DNA from: DSOI01 sp041394885
GTDB taxonomy: Bacteria; Acidobacteriota; Terriglobia; Bryobacterales; Bryobacteraceae
Assembly (NCBI GenBank): GCA_041394885.1
Contig: JAWKHI010000006.1
Coordinates: 132,100-196,099, forward strand
DNA length: 64,000 nt
Direction: 5' to 3'
Both the position numbers and the translations under genes were made by a program. Numbering within the stretch: the stretch's first letter is position 1; every line of letters starts with the position of its first letter. A model generated the notes under the pieces. It did no database searches. It worked only from the letters and a program-made list of their open reading frames with translations, and was not told the origin of the DNA. Below, piece by piece: positions 53,875-61,350 of this stretch.

Positions 53875-56800
53875 CTAGAAGCCGAGCCGCAACCCGAATC
53901 GGATCTTGCGCTCGCCGAAGGCGCTGAGCACGCGAAGGAAGTTCGGATTGGTGACGTCGGTGGAGGCCATGCCGCCGAAATGCGAAGTGTTCGGCAGGTT
54001 GTAGAACTCGCCGCGGAAGTTCAGATTCACCCGCTCAGTGATATTGAACTGGCGGTTGATCATCAGGTCCGTGTTCCAGACGCTGGGATTGCGCAGGATG
54101 TTGCGGCCCGTGGATCCGAACCGTTGCTGGGTCACCGCCGCGAACGCCGACGGGCTGTACCAGTTCTGCCCGGGTCCGGGCTGGCTGAGCTGCTGCACCG
54201 CGCCCACCTGATCCGCCGTCTGCGAGTTGCTCGGTGCGTTGAGCGATCCGCCGGGCGAGCTCACCGTGAACGGCGTGCCCGTGTAGGCCTGGATCACGCC
54301 ATTGACGGCCCAGCCGCCGATGATGTGCGACGCGATGCCCGTCGAGGCGAACTGCTTGCCCTTGCCGAACGGCAGTTCGTAGACCCAGCCAATGTTGAAC
54401 ATGTGCCGGCGGTCGTAGCCGGCCGGCGCGCGATTGCGGTCGAACACCGGGCCCCAGTTCCAACCCACGCCGGCCCACCCGTCGTCATCGGTCATGTTGA
54501 TGGCCTTGGACCACGTGTAGGATCCCTGCAGCATCAGCCCCTTCGAGAACCGCTTCCGCAAGCTGGTCTGCAGCGAATGGTAGTTCGAGCTCAGGTAGCC
54601 GTCCCACATATTCGTGTTTACCCGCCTGTTGAACAGGATCGCGTAGGGCCGCCCTGCCTGCCCGGATCCGGGGAACCCCGAGTTGATGTCACGGTCCGCC
54701 AGCAGGTGCGTGCTCTGCGTTCCCACGTAGCCCACCGTGGTGATCATGTCCATCGGAAGCCGCCGTTCCACGGTCAAATTCCAACTCTGAATGTAGCCGC
54801 GGTTGATCTGCCCGGCATAGGGGCTGCGCATATCGGCCACGTTCGGCAGGTCGACGATACCGGTGGAAAGGTCCGGACCCGTTACCGGCGGAATCCCCTG
54901 CTCGAGCGTCCGGACGGGCGTGAACCCGTCGGGCTGGTTGAAGGCGAAGTTCACCGTGAGCGGATAGAACCCGCGTAGCGGGCGCGAGAACGGCAGCGGA
55001 TCGTAGTGCAGTCCATAACCGGTCCGCACGACCGTCTTGTCGTCGATACGGTAGGCGATACCCAGGCTCGGCGCGAACAGCCGCTTGCTCACCGTGACTC
55101 CGGCGTTGCGCGGCACATCGCCGCGTCCGCCGAGAAGCACTTGGTTTGTCTCCGGAATCAGCCGCTCGATGCCCTTGCCGGCGGCGCGCGTCATGAGCGG
55201 GTAATACTCATAGCGCAGACCGAGCGTCAAGGTGAGCTTGCGGCTCACCTGCCAGCGATCCTGCCCGTACCAGCCGAACTGGAATTCGCGCGGCGTCATC
55301 AGGATGTACTGCAGGCTCTTCTGCATCTGCGAAGACTGGCCGAGCAAGAAGTCCGCGTAGGCATTCGAGAAGTTGAATGTGCCCGACGGTCCCAACGCTG
55401 TCGCGCTGCCGTTGAAAGTGATCGCTCCCCGAGGGCCCGCGCCCAGTTCCGGCTGCCAGTGGCTCATCCGGTAGTTGGTGCCGTCAAAGCCGAAGCGAAA
55501 CTGATGCGTTCCTTTGGTCCATGTGAGGTTGTGCGAGGTCGTGTAGCCTTCCTCGATACGTTCGGTCGGCATCCATCCCGGAACGCCGAATCCGTTAAAG
55601 CCGCTGATGTTGATGTTCGGGAAACCCTTCTCGCGCGGGTCGGGACCGCCAATACCGGGGATGCCGAGTGTCGCCGAAAAGTCCTTGCCGAAGTCCGTGC
55701 CCCGAACCGTCTGGTCCTGCCGGTTGTAGCCGAATACGCCGTCCAGCAGCAGCGTCGCCGAGAACGCATAGGTGTGGTTGATCGACGTATTCTGCACCTT
55801 CGTGTCGCCGGTGCCGGGGTCGGCGCCAGGTGCCGGGCCGATGCCGTCGCCGAAGATCGGCTGGCCGCTCACCAGGGCATTCATCACCCCGTAGTGGCCC
55901 CAGATCTGGTGCTTCTCGTTCCGGTTGAAGTTGATCTTCACGTCATGATAAGACCGGTCGAATCGCGGCGAGCCGGTTCCGGCGAAATTGTTGTTGTCGC
56001 CCGCGCCGTCAATATTGGCCAGCGGGTAGTACGCCTGGATCTTTTGCGCGATCGGGCTGATCCGGTTGGCCGGAATTCGATTGCCCGGAAACGGTTGGCG
56101 CCCTACGCCGTTGGCGGCGCTCGATGTGGCCGGATCGTAGATCAACCGGCCCGGGGCGAACCGGCTGAAGTCTCCCGTCCGGATATCGGCAGAGGGTACC
56201 GAGTAGCGGCCGAACGAACCCTGACGCTGCTTGGTGTTGTCGTAGGAGTAGAAGAAGAACGCCTTGTTCTTCACGATCGGTCCGCCGATGGTGCCGCCGA
56301 AATTGTTGTAGGTGGTCACCGGCTTGTCCTGATTGGCGGGCAGGAAGAAGTTTCGCGCGTACAACCGCTGGTTGTCGTGATACTCGAACGCGCTGCCATG
56401 CAATTCGTTGGTGCCGCTCTTGGTCGAAACCGAGATCGCCGCGCCGCCCGCCAGCCCCTGCTCGGCATCCGACGCCGACGTCGTGATGTTCACGTTGTCC
56501 ACCATCTCGGCCGGCATTACGTAACCGGCGTGGTGCGGCAGCCACAAGTTCACACTTGCCGCGCCGTCGATGCGCGTCGTGTTGTTGTTGCGGTTGGTCC
56601 CGTTGATGTTGGTGGTGAGCGAACGCCCAGGGGTGTCGGTGATCGAGTTCTGGAAACCGGCCGGCGTCGCGCCCGGCACCAGGTTGATCAGGCTCTGATA
56701 GTTCCGGAACCCCGGCAGCGGCAGATTCGCGATCTGCGTCGAATTGATTTCCGTGTGGGTGTCGGCCTTGTCGGTCTGCAGGATCGTTGCCACCGCTTCC

Positions 56801-57159
56801 ACGGTTACCTGCTCGGTCACTTGGCCCACTTCCATCCGGAAGTTGGCCCGCGTCACGGTGTTGGCCGAGACGGAAAGTCCCGTGGTGTTCTGAACCCGGA
56901 ATCCGGCTACCGACGTCTTGAGGTCGTAGTCGCCGGGCAGCACGTTCGTGATGGTGTATGTACCGGTGGAATCCGACTTCGCTTCGTAGGTCTGGCCCGT
57001 GTTGCGGTTGGTGGCGCTTACCGAAGCATTTGGGATTACGCTGCCGGTGGTGTCTTCCACAACGCCGACGAGCGAGCCGTAGAGAACCTGTGCAGCCGCG
57101 GGCACAGTGGCCAGCAGCAGGAAAGAGGCGAGGAAAACCAAGCCCTTCGAACGATTCAT
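53875..57159 (-). CDS. Oar-like TonB-dependent receptor, tandem copy 2
   Basis: A 1094-residue receptor with the ATG at 57159 preceded by AGGGGG. Signal peptide (NRSKGLVFLASFLLLATVPAAAQ), carboxypeptidase-regulatory-like domain (GVVEDTTGSVIPNASVSATN to GDYDLKTSVAGFRVQN), plug and barrel ending FGLRLGF. It aligns with copy 1 almost residue by residue after GQVTEQVTVEA, with conservative differences only, but the first 108 residues are much more diverged. This suggests duplication followed by divergence or exchange of the N-terminal domain. Confidence 0.9.
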   Translation of the reverse strand: MNRSKGLVFLASFLLLATVPAAAQVLYGSLVGVVEDTTGSVIPNASVSATNRNTGQTYEAKSDSTGTYTITNVLPGDYDLKTSVAGFRVQNTTGLSVSANTVTRANFRMEVGQVTEQVTVEAVATILQTDKADTHTEINSTQIANLPLPGFRNYQSLINLVPGATPAGFQNSITDTPGRSLTTNINGTNRNNNTTRIDGAASVNLWLPHHAGYVMPAEMVDNVNITTSASDAEQGLAGGAAISVSTKSGTNELHGSAFEYHDNQRLYARNFFLPANQDKPVTTYNNFGGTIGGPIVKNKAFFFYSYDNTKQRQGSFGRYSVPSADIRTGDFSRFAPGRLIYDPATSSAANGVGRQPFPGNRIPANRISPIAQKIQAYYPLANIDGAGDNNNFAGTGSPRFDRSYHDVKINFNRNEKHQIWGHYGVMNALVSGQPIFGDGIGPAPGADPGTGDTKVQNTSINHTYAFSATLLLDGVFGYNRQDQTVRGTDFGKDFSATLGIPGIGGPDPREKGFPNINISGFNGFGVPGWMPTERIEEGYTTSHNLTWTKGTHQFRFGFDGTNYRMSHWQPELGAGPRGAITFNGSATALGPSGTFNFSNAYADFLLGQSSQMQKSLQYILMTPREFQFGWYGQDRWQVSRKLTLTLGLRYEYYPLMTRAAGKGIERLIPETNQVLLGGRGDVPRNAGVTVSKRLFAPSLGIAYRIDDKTVVRTGYGLHYDPLPFSRPLRGFYPLTVNFAFNQPDGFTPVRTLEQGIPPVTGPDLSTGIVDLPNVADMRSPYAGQINRGYIQSWNLTVERRLPMDMITTVGYVGTQSTHLLADRDINSGFPGSGQAGRPYAILFNRRVNTNMWDGYLSSNYHSLQTSLRKRFSKGLMLQGSYTWSKAINMTDDDGWAGVGWNWGPVFDRNRAPAGYDRRHMFNIGWVYELPFGKGKQFASTGIASHIIGGWAVNGVIQAYTGTPFTVSSPGGSLNAPSNSQTADQVGAVQQLSQPGPGQNWYSPSAFAAVTQQRFGSTGRNILRNPSVWNTDLMINRQFNITERVNLNFRGEFYNLPNTSHFGGMASTDVTNPNFLRVLSAFGERKIRFGLRLGF

Positions 57160-57393
57160 AGAACCCCCTTTTAGGAGCGAGTGATCGATCACGATCAAAC
57201 GGTTAACGGAAAGGTGGCGCGATAACGGGAGACGCCCTGGAACCTATCCAGCTTAACCTAACCACGGCGACAATGGCAAATGTAAGTATTTTAATTTCAA
57301 TTACTTACCAATCTTTAATGCGACGTCCCACCCACCCGCGTCCCTCGCCCCGGACGCTGACCTAACCGTTTCGCTAGGTAAGACGCGGAAGCG

Positions 57394-57411
57394 CTAGGGT
57401 GAAGACCCTAG
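57394..57411 (+). promoter_or_regulatory. Perfect hairpin in the leader of the micro-gene region
   Basis: CTAGGGT-GAAG-ACCCTAG forms a 7-bp perfect stem with a four-base loop, about 160 bp before the first micro-gene. The surrounding 57200-57550 stretch has no gene. It could be part of a leader RNA, but I could not match a known riboswitch class. Confidence 0.35.
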
Positions 57412-57570
57412 TCTGGGTGGTCTCGGCCGCAGGCACCAAGATCGATATCTCATTACCCAACAATGACTTACGGAGAAACCCACCGTCTCCCCACAGTTTG
57501 GCCACCACCGTGCTCAAATGTAAGGTGTCTGACGCAAGCAGACTAAGGCAAAGACAGGAGGAGCACCACC

Positions 57571-57621
57571 ATGAAGATTCGATCCAAAGTGAAGGCCGGC
57601 GCCGCGAGCTGGGGCACCTAA
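57571..57621 (+). CDS. 16-residue micro-gene 1
   Basis: AGGAGG nine bases before an ATG starts MKIRSKVKAGAASWGT, then TAA. The second micro-gene 61 bp downstream encodes MKVRTKVNAGGIIWLT, also exactly 16 residues; nine of 16 positions are identical and most others are conservative. Two strong ribosome-binding sites and such conservation argue that both are translated. It is too short for a normal gene finder. Candidate roles are a leader peptide, a signalling peptide, or a RiPP-like precursor. An overlapping frame also encodes LNHTALNRNHKK ending at 57656. Confidence 0.6.
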   Translation: MKIRSKVKAGAASWGT

Positions 57622-57681
57622 ACCACACCGCCCTCAACCGCAATCACAAGAAATGAAGCACAAATAAGGAGACACACGATC

Positions 57682-57732
57682 ATGAAAGTTCGTACCAAAG
57701 TGAACGCCGGCGGTATCATCTGGCTCACCTAG
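57682..57732 (+). CDS. 16-residue micro-gene 2
   Basis: AAGGAG ten bases before the ATG starts MKVRTKVNAGGIIWLT, then TAG. It shares M-K-x-R-x-K-V-x-A-G, the tryptophan two residues before the end, and the final Thr-stop with micro-gene 1. No modifying enzyme, transporter or protease is adjacent, so a mature product cannot be predicted. A strong hairpin follows 27 bp later and probably ends the transcript. Confidence 0.6.
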   Translation: MKVRTKVNAGGIIWLT

Positions 57733-57758
57733 ACCGGTAGGAGAAATCATCAGGCCGA

Positions 57759-57806
57759 AACGGGCCGCCAAGGAAGTCGCCTTCTGACTTGCCTCGGCGG
57801 CCCGTT
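57759..57806. terminator. Strong hairpin between the micro-genes and the ASPIC/UnbV gene
   Basis: AACGGGCCGCC pairs with GGCGGCCCGTT at the base, and AAGTC with GACTT nearer the loop, with one internal bulge region. It lies between the end of the micro-genes (plus strand) and the end of the lipoprotein gene (minus strand), so it may terminate both. It has no long U-run. Confidence 0.5.
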
Positions 57807-57812
57807 GCGGCA

Positions 57813-59474
57813 TTACTGGCCAGGCGAAAGCCGGACCTGCGACCGCGCCTCAGGCGCCGGATAGCGTTCCCGCCGTCCCCCGGACCATTCCACCTCCACC
57901 GCCTCGATCTCCGTCGAGGCCCCCAATCCGAAGTGCACGCGCGGATCGGACGCCGAAAGATAGCTGGCGTCGGTCCGGCTGCGCCGCCACAGCGGCGGGG
58001 CGCCCTTGCGGATCACCTTGGCCCGCGACCATGGCTGCCCTGCCAGCGTCAGGCTGAGCCATGAGTTCCCTCTCCCCGCCTGGTTCAGCAGCAGGCGGAC
58101 CGGTCCGTTGCTATTGGAGATCAGAATATCGACGTCGCCGTCGTTGTCCACATCGCCGAACGCCGCGCCGCGCGAGGCCTCTTCCAGCGCAATCGCTCCT
58201 CCGCCCGCCGCCGCGGCGTCCGTGAAGCCCTTCCCCGCTCCATTCCGGAGCAGGTTGTTTCCCTGTAGAAACGGCCACGGACGTCCCCGCTGGGTCTCCA
58301 TGCGTGTCACCGCGCCGTTCGCAATGAAGATGTCGAGCCACCCGTCGTTGTCGTAGTCGATCCACCCGGCCCCGAAACCCGTAAAGGCGAACGTGGCCGG
58401 GCGTAGACCGAAGCGGAGGCTCTGGTCCTGGAATCCGCCGGCGCCGTCATGGACGAACAGCGTGGCGCCTTCGCGCGTCAGGTTGGCGACGAACAGGTCT
58501 TCGTCGCCGTCATTGTCGAAATCGCCCGCCGAGACTCCCATTCCGGCCTTGGCCAGGCCGTCCTCGGAATACGCGGCGCCGGTGAGCAGGGCCTGCTCGC
58601 GGAAGGTCCCGTTCTTCTGGTTCACCCATAGGAGATTGGCGTGCGTGTCGTTGGCGACATACAGGTCGGGCCAGCCGTCGTCGTTGGTGTCTGTGACAAC
58701 CGCGCCCAGGCCCGGTCCATACGCGGCGGCGATGCCAGACGCCACCGTGACGTCGGCGAACCGCCCGCCTCCATCGTTGCGGAACAGGCGCGCCGGTACG
58801 GGATGGTAGGCCTTCGGTGTGCAGTAGTCCGGCTCGCCCGAAGCGGTCATGCACTGCTTGTTGTTGCCGGTGGTGAAGTCGACGTAGTTGAGGAAGAACA
58901 AGTCGAGGTCGCCATCGCGGTCATAGTCCACCCACGCCGCCGACGTCGACCAGCGGCTGTCCTGCGCCCCGGAGGCGGAGGTCACGTCTTCGAACGTGCC
59001 GTTGCCTTTGTTCCGGTAGAGCGCGTTGGGCCCGTATGCGGTGACGTAGAGATCGGTGAAGCCGTCGTTGTCGAAATCGCCCGTGGCGGCGCCCATGCCG
59101 TACATCGACGCGCCCAGGCCGGACGCGGCGGTCACGTCGGTGAACTGCAATTTCCCCCCAGGGACCAGTTCGTTGCGGAACAGCCGGTTGCCTGGCTGGG
59201 CCGGAGCGGCGGTGGCGGCGTCGAGCGGCTGGTCCTGGATCAGGAAGACGTCCAGATCGCCGTCGTTGTCGTAGTCGAACAGAGCCGCGCCGGATCCCAT
59301 GATCTCGGGCAGATAGTACTTGCCGGAAACGCACGGGTCATGGCGGAACACGAGTCCTGTCTCGGCGGCGGCGTCGCGGAACAGTTCCGTCCTGGAAAGA
59401 GCGGGGTCCGGCGCGCGCGAACAAGCGGCGGCAACCAGCGCCATAGCAACAGGCAAGACCGGACGGCGAACCAC
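57813..59474 (-). CDS. ASPIC/UnbV lipoprotein with FG-GAP/VCBS repeats (CRTAC1-like)
   Basis: A 553-residue protein. The GTG at 59474 follows AGGAG by six bases, and starts a lipoprotein signal (RRPVLPVAMALVAAACS). The body consists of FG-GAP/VCBS-type repeats with calcium-binding D-x-D-x-D-G loops: FDYDNDGDLDVF, GDFDNDGFTDLY, VDYDRDGDLDLF, TDTNDDGWPDLY, GDFDNDGDEDLF, IDYDNDGWLDIF and GDVDNDGDVDIL. An ASPIC/UnbV domain ends the protein (VEVEWSGGRRERY). These form a surface-anchored beta-propeller, probably in adhesion or carbohydrate binding. It is 35 bp downstream of the antiporter gene. Confidence 0.88.
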   Translation of the reverse strand: MVRRPVLPVAMALVAAACSRAPDPALSRTELFRDAAAETGLVFRHDPCVSGKYYLPEIMGSGAALFDYDNDGDLDVFLIQDQPLDAATAAPAQPGNRLFRNELVPGGKLQFTDVTAASGLGASMYGMGAATGDFDNDGFTDLYVTAYGPNALYRNKGNGTFEDVTSASGAQDSRWSTSAAWVDYDRDGDLDLFFLNYVDFTTGNNKQCMTASGEPDYCTPKAYHPVPARLFRNDGGGRFADVTVASGIAAAYGPGLGAVVTDTNDDGWPDLYVANDTHANLLWVNQKNGTFREQALLTGAAYSEDGLAKAGMGVSAGDFDNDGDEDLFVANLTREGATLFVHDGAGGFQDQSLRFGLRPATFAFTGFGAGWIDYDNDGWLDIFIANGAVTRMETQRGRPWPFLQGNNLLRNGAGKGFTDAAAAGGGAIALEEASRGAAFGDVDNDGDVDILISNSNGPVRLLLNQAGRGNSWLSLTLAGQPWSRAKVIRKGAPPLWRRSRTDASYLSASDPRVHFGLGASTEIEAVEVEWSGGRRERYPAPEARSQVRLSPGQ

Positions 59475-59509
59475 GGTTCTCCTATCGTACCGGTTGCGAT
59501 CCAAAGGCA

Positions 59510-60679
59510 TCAGCCAGCCGGCGGATGCCAGCCGGCCAACGCCAGCAGTGCGAAGAACCCCGCCACATAGGCCACCGGCACGAACCATCCCTCCCGCAGC
59601 CAGCGCCCGGTGGACTTCATCTCGGGGAATAGCGCCGCCAGCGCCACCCCGGCCGAGGATCCGAACCAAATCATCGATCCACCGAAACCCACCGCATAGG
59701 CGAGGAATGCCCAATCGTAGCCGCCCTGCTTGATGGCCAAAGCCGTGAGCGGAATATTGTCGAACACCGCCGACAGGAACCCGAGCGCCAACGTATTGCG
59801 CCAGGAGGCCGCCGGCAACTCCTCCACCGGCATCATGGACGCGCACGTAACCAGCGACAGAAGAAAGAACGCACCCCGCCACGATTCCGACACCGCGGAC
59901 CAGTCCGGTTTCCGGATCGGAGCCGTCAACAGAATCGCTGCCCAGATCGCGACGCCGAGAAACGGGAAGTGATCCGAAAGCTCCGGAGCGTGGCTGTTGA
60001 CCAGGTAGTTGGTGCCCGCCACCGATAGAAGCAGGATCCCCACCACGCCCACGCGAACCCAATCCAACCGGACGCCCGGCGGCGGGTCCGGCAGCACCGG
60101 TTGATACCTGTGCTGGACATGCGCCCCCACCAGGCCCAGCACCACCAGCGAGACGGCCGCGCCCAGATAGGCCGGCGCTACGGCGATCGCGGGAACACCC
60201 GCGATCCACATCAGTGTCGTAGTGGTGTCGCCGATGACGCTGCCCGCGCCGCCGGCATTGGACGCGGCCACGATCGCCGCCAGATAAGCGATCGATACCC
60301 GGGACTGAAACACCGCCTTGGCGATGGTGCCGCCGATGAGCGCCGAAGCGATGTTGTCGAGAAAACCCGAGCAGACGAACACCAACACCAGCAGTACCAG
60401 CCCACCCGTCCAATTGTCCGGCAAAAAGCGGGGAAGCAGCGCCGGCGCCGCGCTGAATTCGAAATGGCGCGCCAGCACCGCGAACCCGATCAACAAGCCG
60501 AGCAGGTTCACCAGGATCACCCACTCATGCGAGATGTGGGTCCAGAACGAGAATCCGTGCGCGAAAGTTTTGTATAGCGCGACAACGAGCGCCCCGCCCC
60601 CCGCGATCTGCGTGGCGCGGTGGTGGAAGAAGGCGACTCCGGCGAGGATCGCGACAAAAAGCGCGAACTCTAGCGGCAT
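59510..60679 (-). CDS. NhaD-like sodium/proton antiporter or citrate-type transporter
   Basis: A 389-residue membrane protein with about eleven hydrophobic helices. Its sequence contains SNAGGAGSVIGDTTTTLMW, FLDNIASALIGGTIAKAVF, FLSAVFDNIPLTALAIKQGG and GFGGSMIWFGSSAGVALA. The FDN-I-P and G-D-T-T-T patterns fit the NhaD group of the ion-transporter superfamily, which exports Na+ in exchange for protons, though some relatives move carboxylates. It is 27 bp downstream of ompH and upstream of the ASPIC/UnbV gene. Confidence 0.82.
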   Translation of the reverse strand: MPLEFALFVAILAGVAFFHHRATQIAGGGALVVALYKTFAHGFSFWTHISHEWVILVNLLGLLIGFAVLARHFEFSAAPALLPRFLPDNWTGGLVLLVLVFVCSGFLDNIASALIGGTIAKAVFQSRVSIAYLAAIVAASNAGGAGSVIGDTTTTLMWIAGVPAIAVAPAYLGAAVSLVVLGLVGAHVQHRYQPVLPDPPPGVRLDWVRVGVVGILLLSVAGTNYLVNSHAPELSDHFPFLGVAIWAAILLTAPIRKPDWSAVSESWRGAFFLLSLVTCASMMPVEELPAASWRNTLALGFLSAVFDNIPLTALAIKQGGYDWAFLAYAVGFGGSMIWFGSSAGVALAALFPEMKSTGRWLREGWFVPVAYVAGFFALLALAGWHPPAG

Positions 60680-60706
60680 CGATCGGTGGCGCCAGACAAG
60701 CGCAAC

Positions 60707-61294
60707 TTACTTCTTCGGCGCCGGCTTCGGAGCGGGCGCGGCCGGTTTCGGGGTAGCAGCGGGTGCGGCGGCAGCGGGGGCGCCGGGTGAGTTCTTGTTA
60801 TAGAGGTCGACGATGTCCTTGGTGATATCCACGCTCGAGGCCGCCCACAGGACCGGAGTCTGCTGCGAACTCACGTCGATCACCACGGCGTAGCCGTTGT
60901 CCTTGGCGTATTTGTCGATAACCACCATCATCTTCTGGCCCAAATCGCCGAGGATCCTGTTTTGTTCCTGCTCGAACTCGTCCTGGGCGTCCTGGCTGTC
61001 GCGCTGCAGGGACTTCGTCATCGAGTCGATGTCCCGCGTCAGGCTGAGCCGTTTGGCCTCGGCCATCGTGTTGCTGCCCTTGCTGAGCTCGGCTTGCTTC
61101 TGTTGCAACTGGCGCTGCTTTTCCTCGAGTTCCTTCTTGCGCGGTTCGAACTTGGCCTGGAGTCCGGTGGCTGCTTTCTGCCCCTCGTCGGTCGTGACCA
61201 TGGCCTGCTGAATGTGAATGACGGCGATCTTGTTCTGGGCGGCGGCTACCGAGGCCAGCGACAGAACAGCAGCCGCGATGGTGGCGAATTTCAT
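60707..61294 (-). CDS. ompH: OmpH/Skp-family periplasmic chaperone
   Basis: A 195-residue protein with signal peptide (KFATIAAAVLSLASVAAA), then NKIAVIHIQQAMVTTDEGQK and a long coiled coil rich in Lys/Glu/Gln (about 45-125), followed by KDNGYAVVIDVSSQQTPVLW and an Ala/Pro-rich tail. This is the Skp/OmpH trimeric chaperone that holds unfolded outer-membrane proteins. The gene is 56 bp downstream of bamA, the classic pairing. Its Ala/Pro/Lys tail of about 30 residues is longer than in E. coli Skp. Confidence 0.9.
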   Translation of the reverse strand: MKFATIAAAVLSLASVAAAQNKIAVIHIQQAMVTTDEGQKAATGLQAKFEPRKKELEEKQRQLQQKQAELSKGSNTMAEAKRLSLTRDIDSMTKSLQRDSQDAQDEFEQEQNRILGDLGQKMMVVIDKYAKDNGYAVVIDVSSQQTPVLWAASSVDITKDIVDLYNKNSPGAPAAAAPAATPKPAAPAPKPAPKK

Positions 61295-61350
61295 ACTCAA
61301 ACTCTTGACTCCAAAAATTGTACTTTTGATCCTAGCATAGGGGTTGCGCG

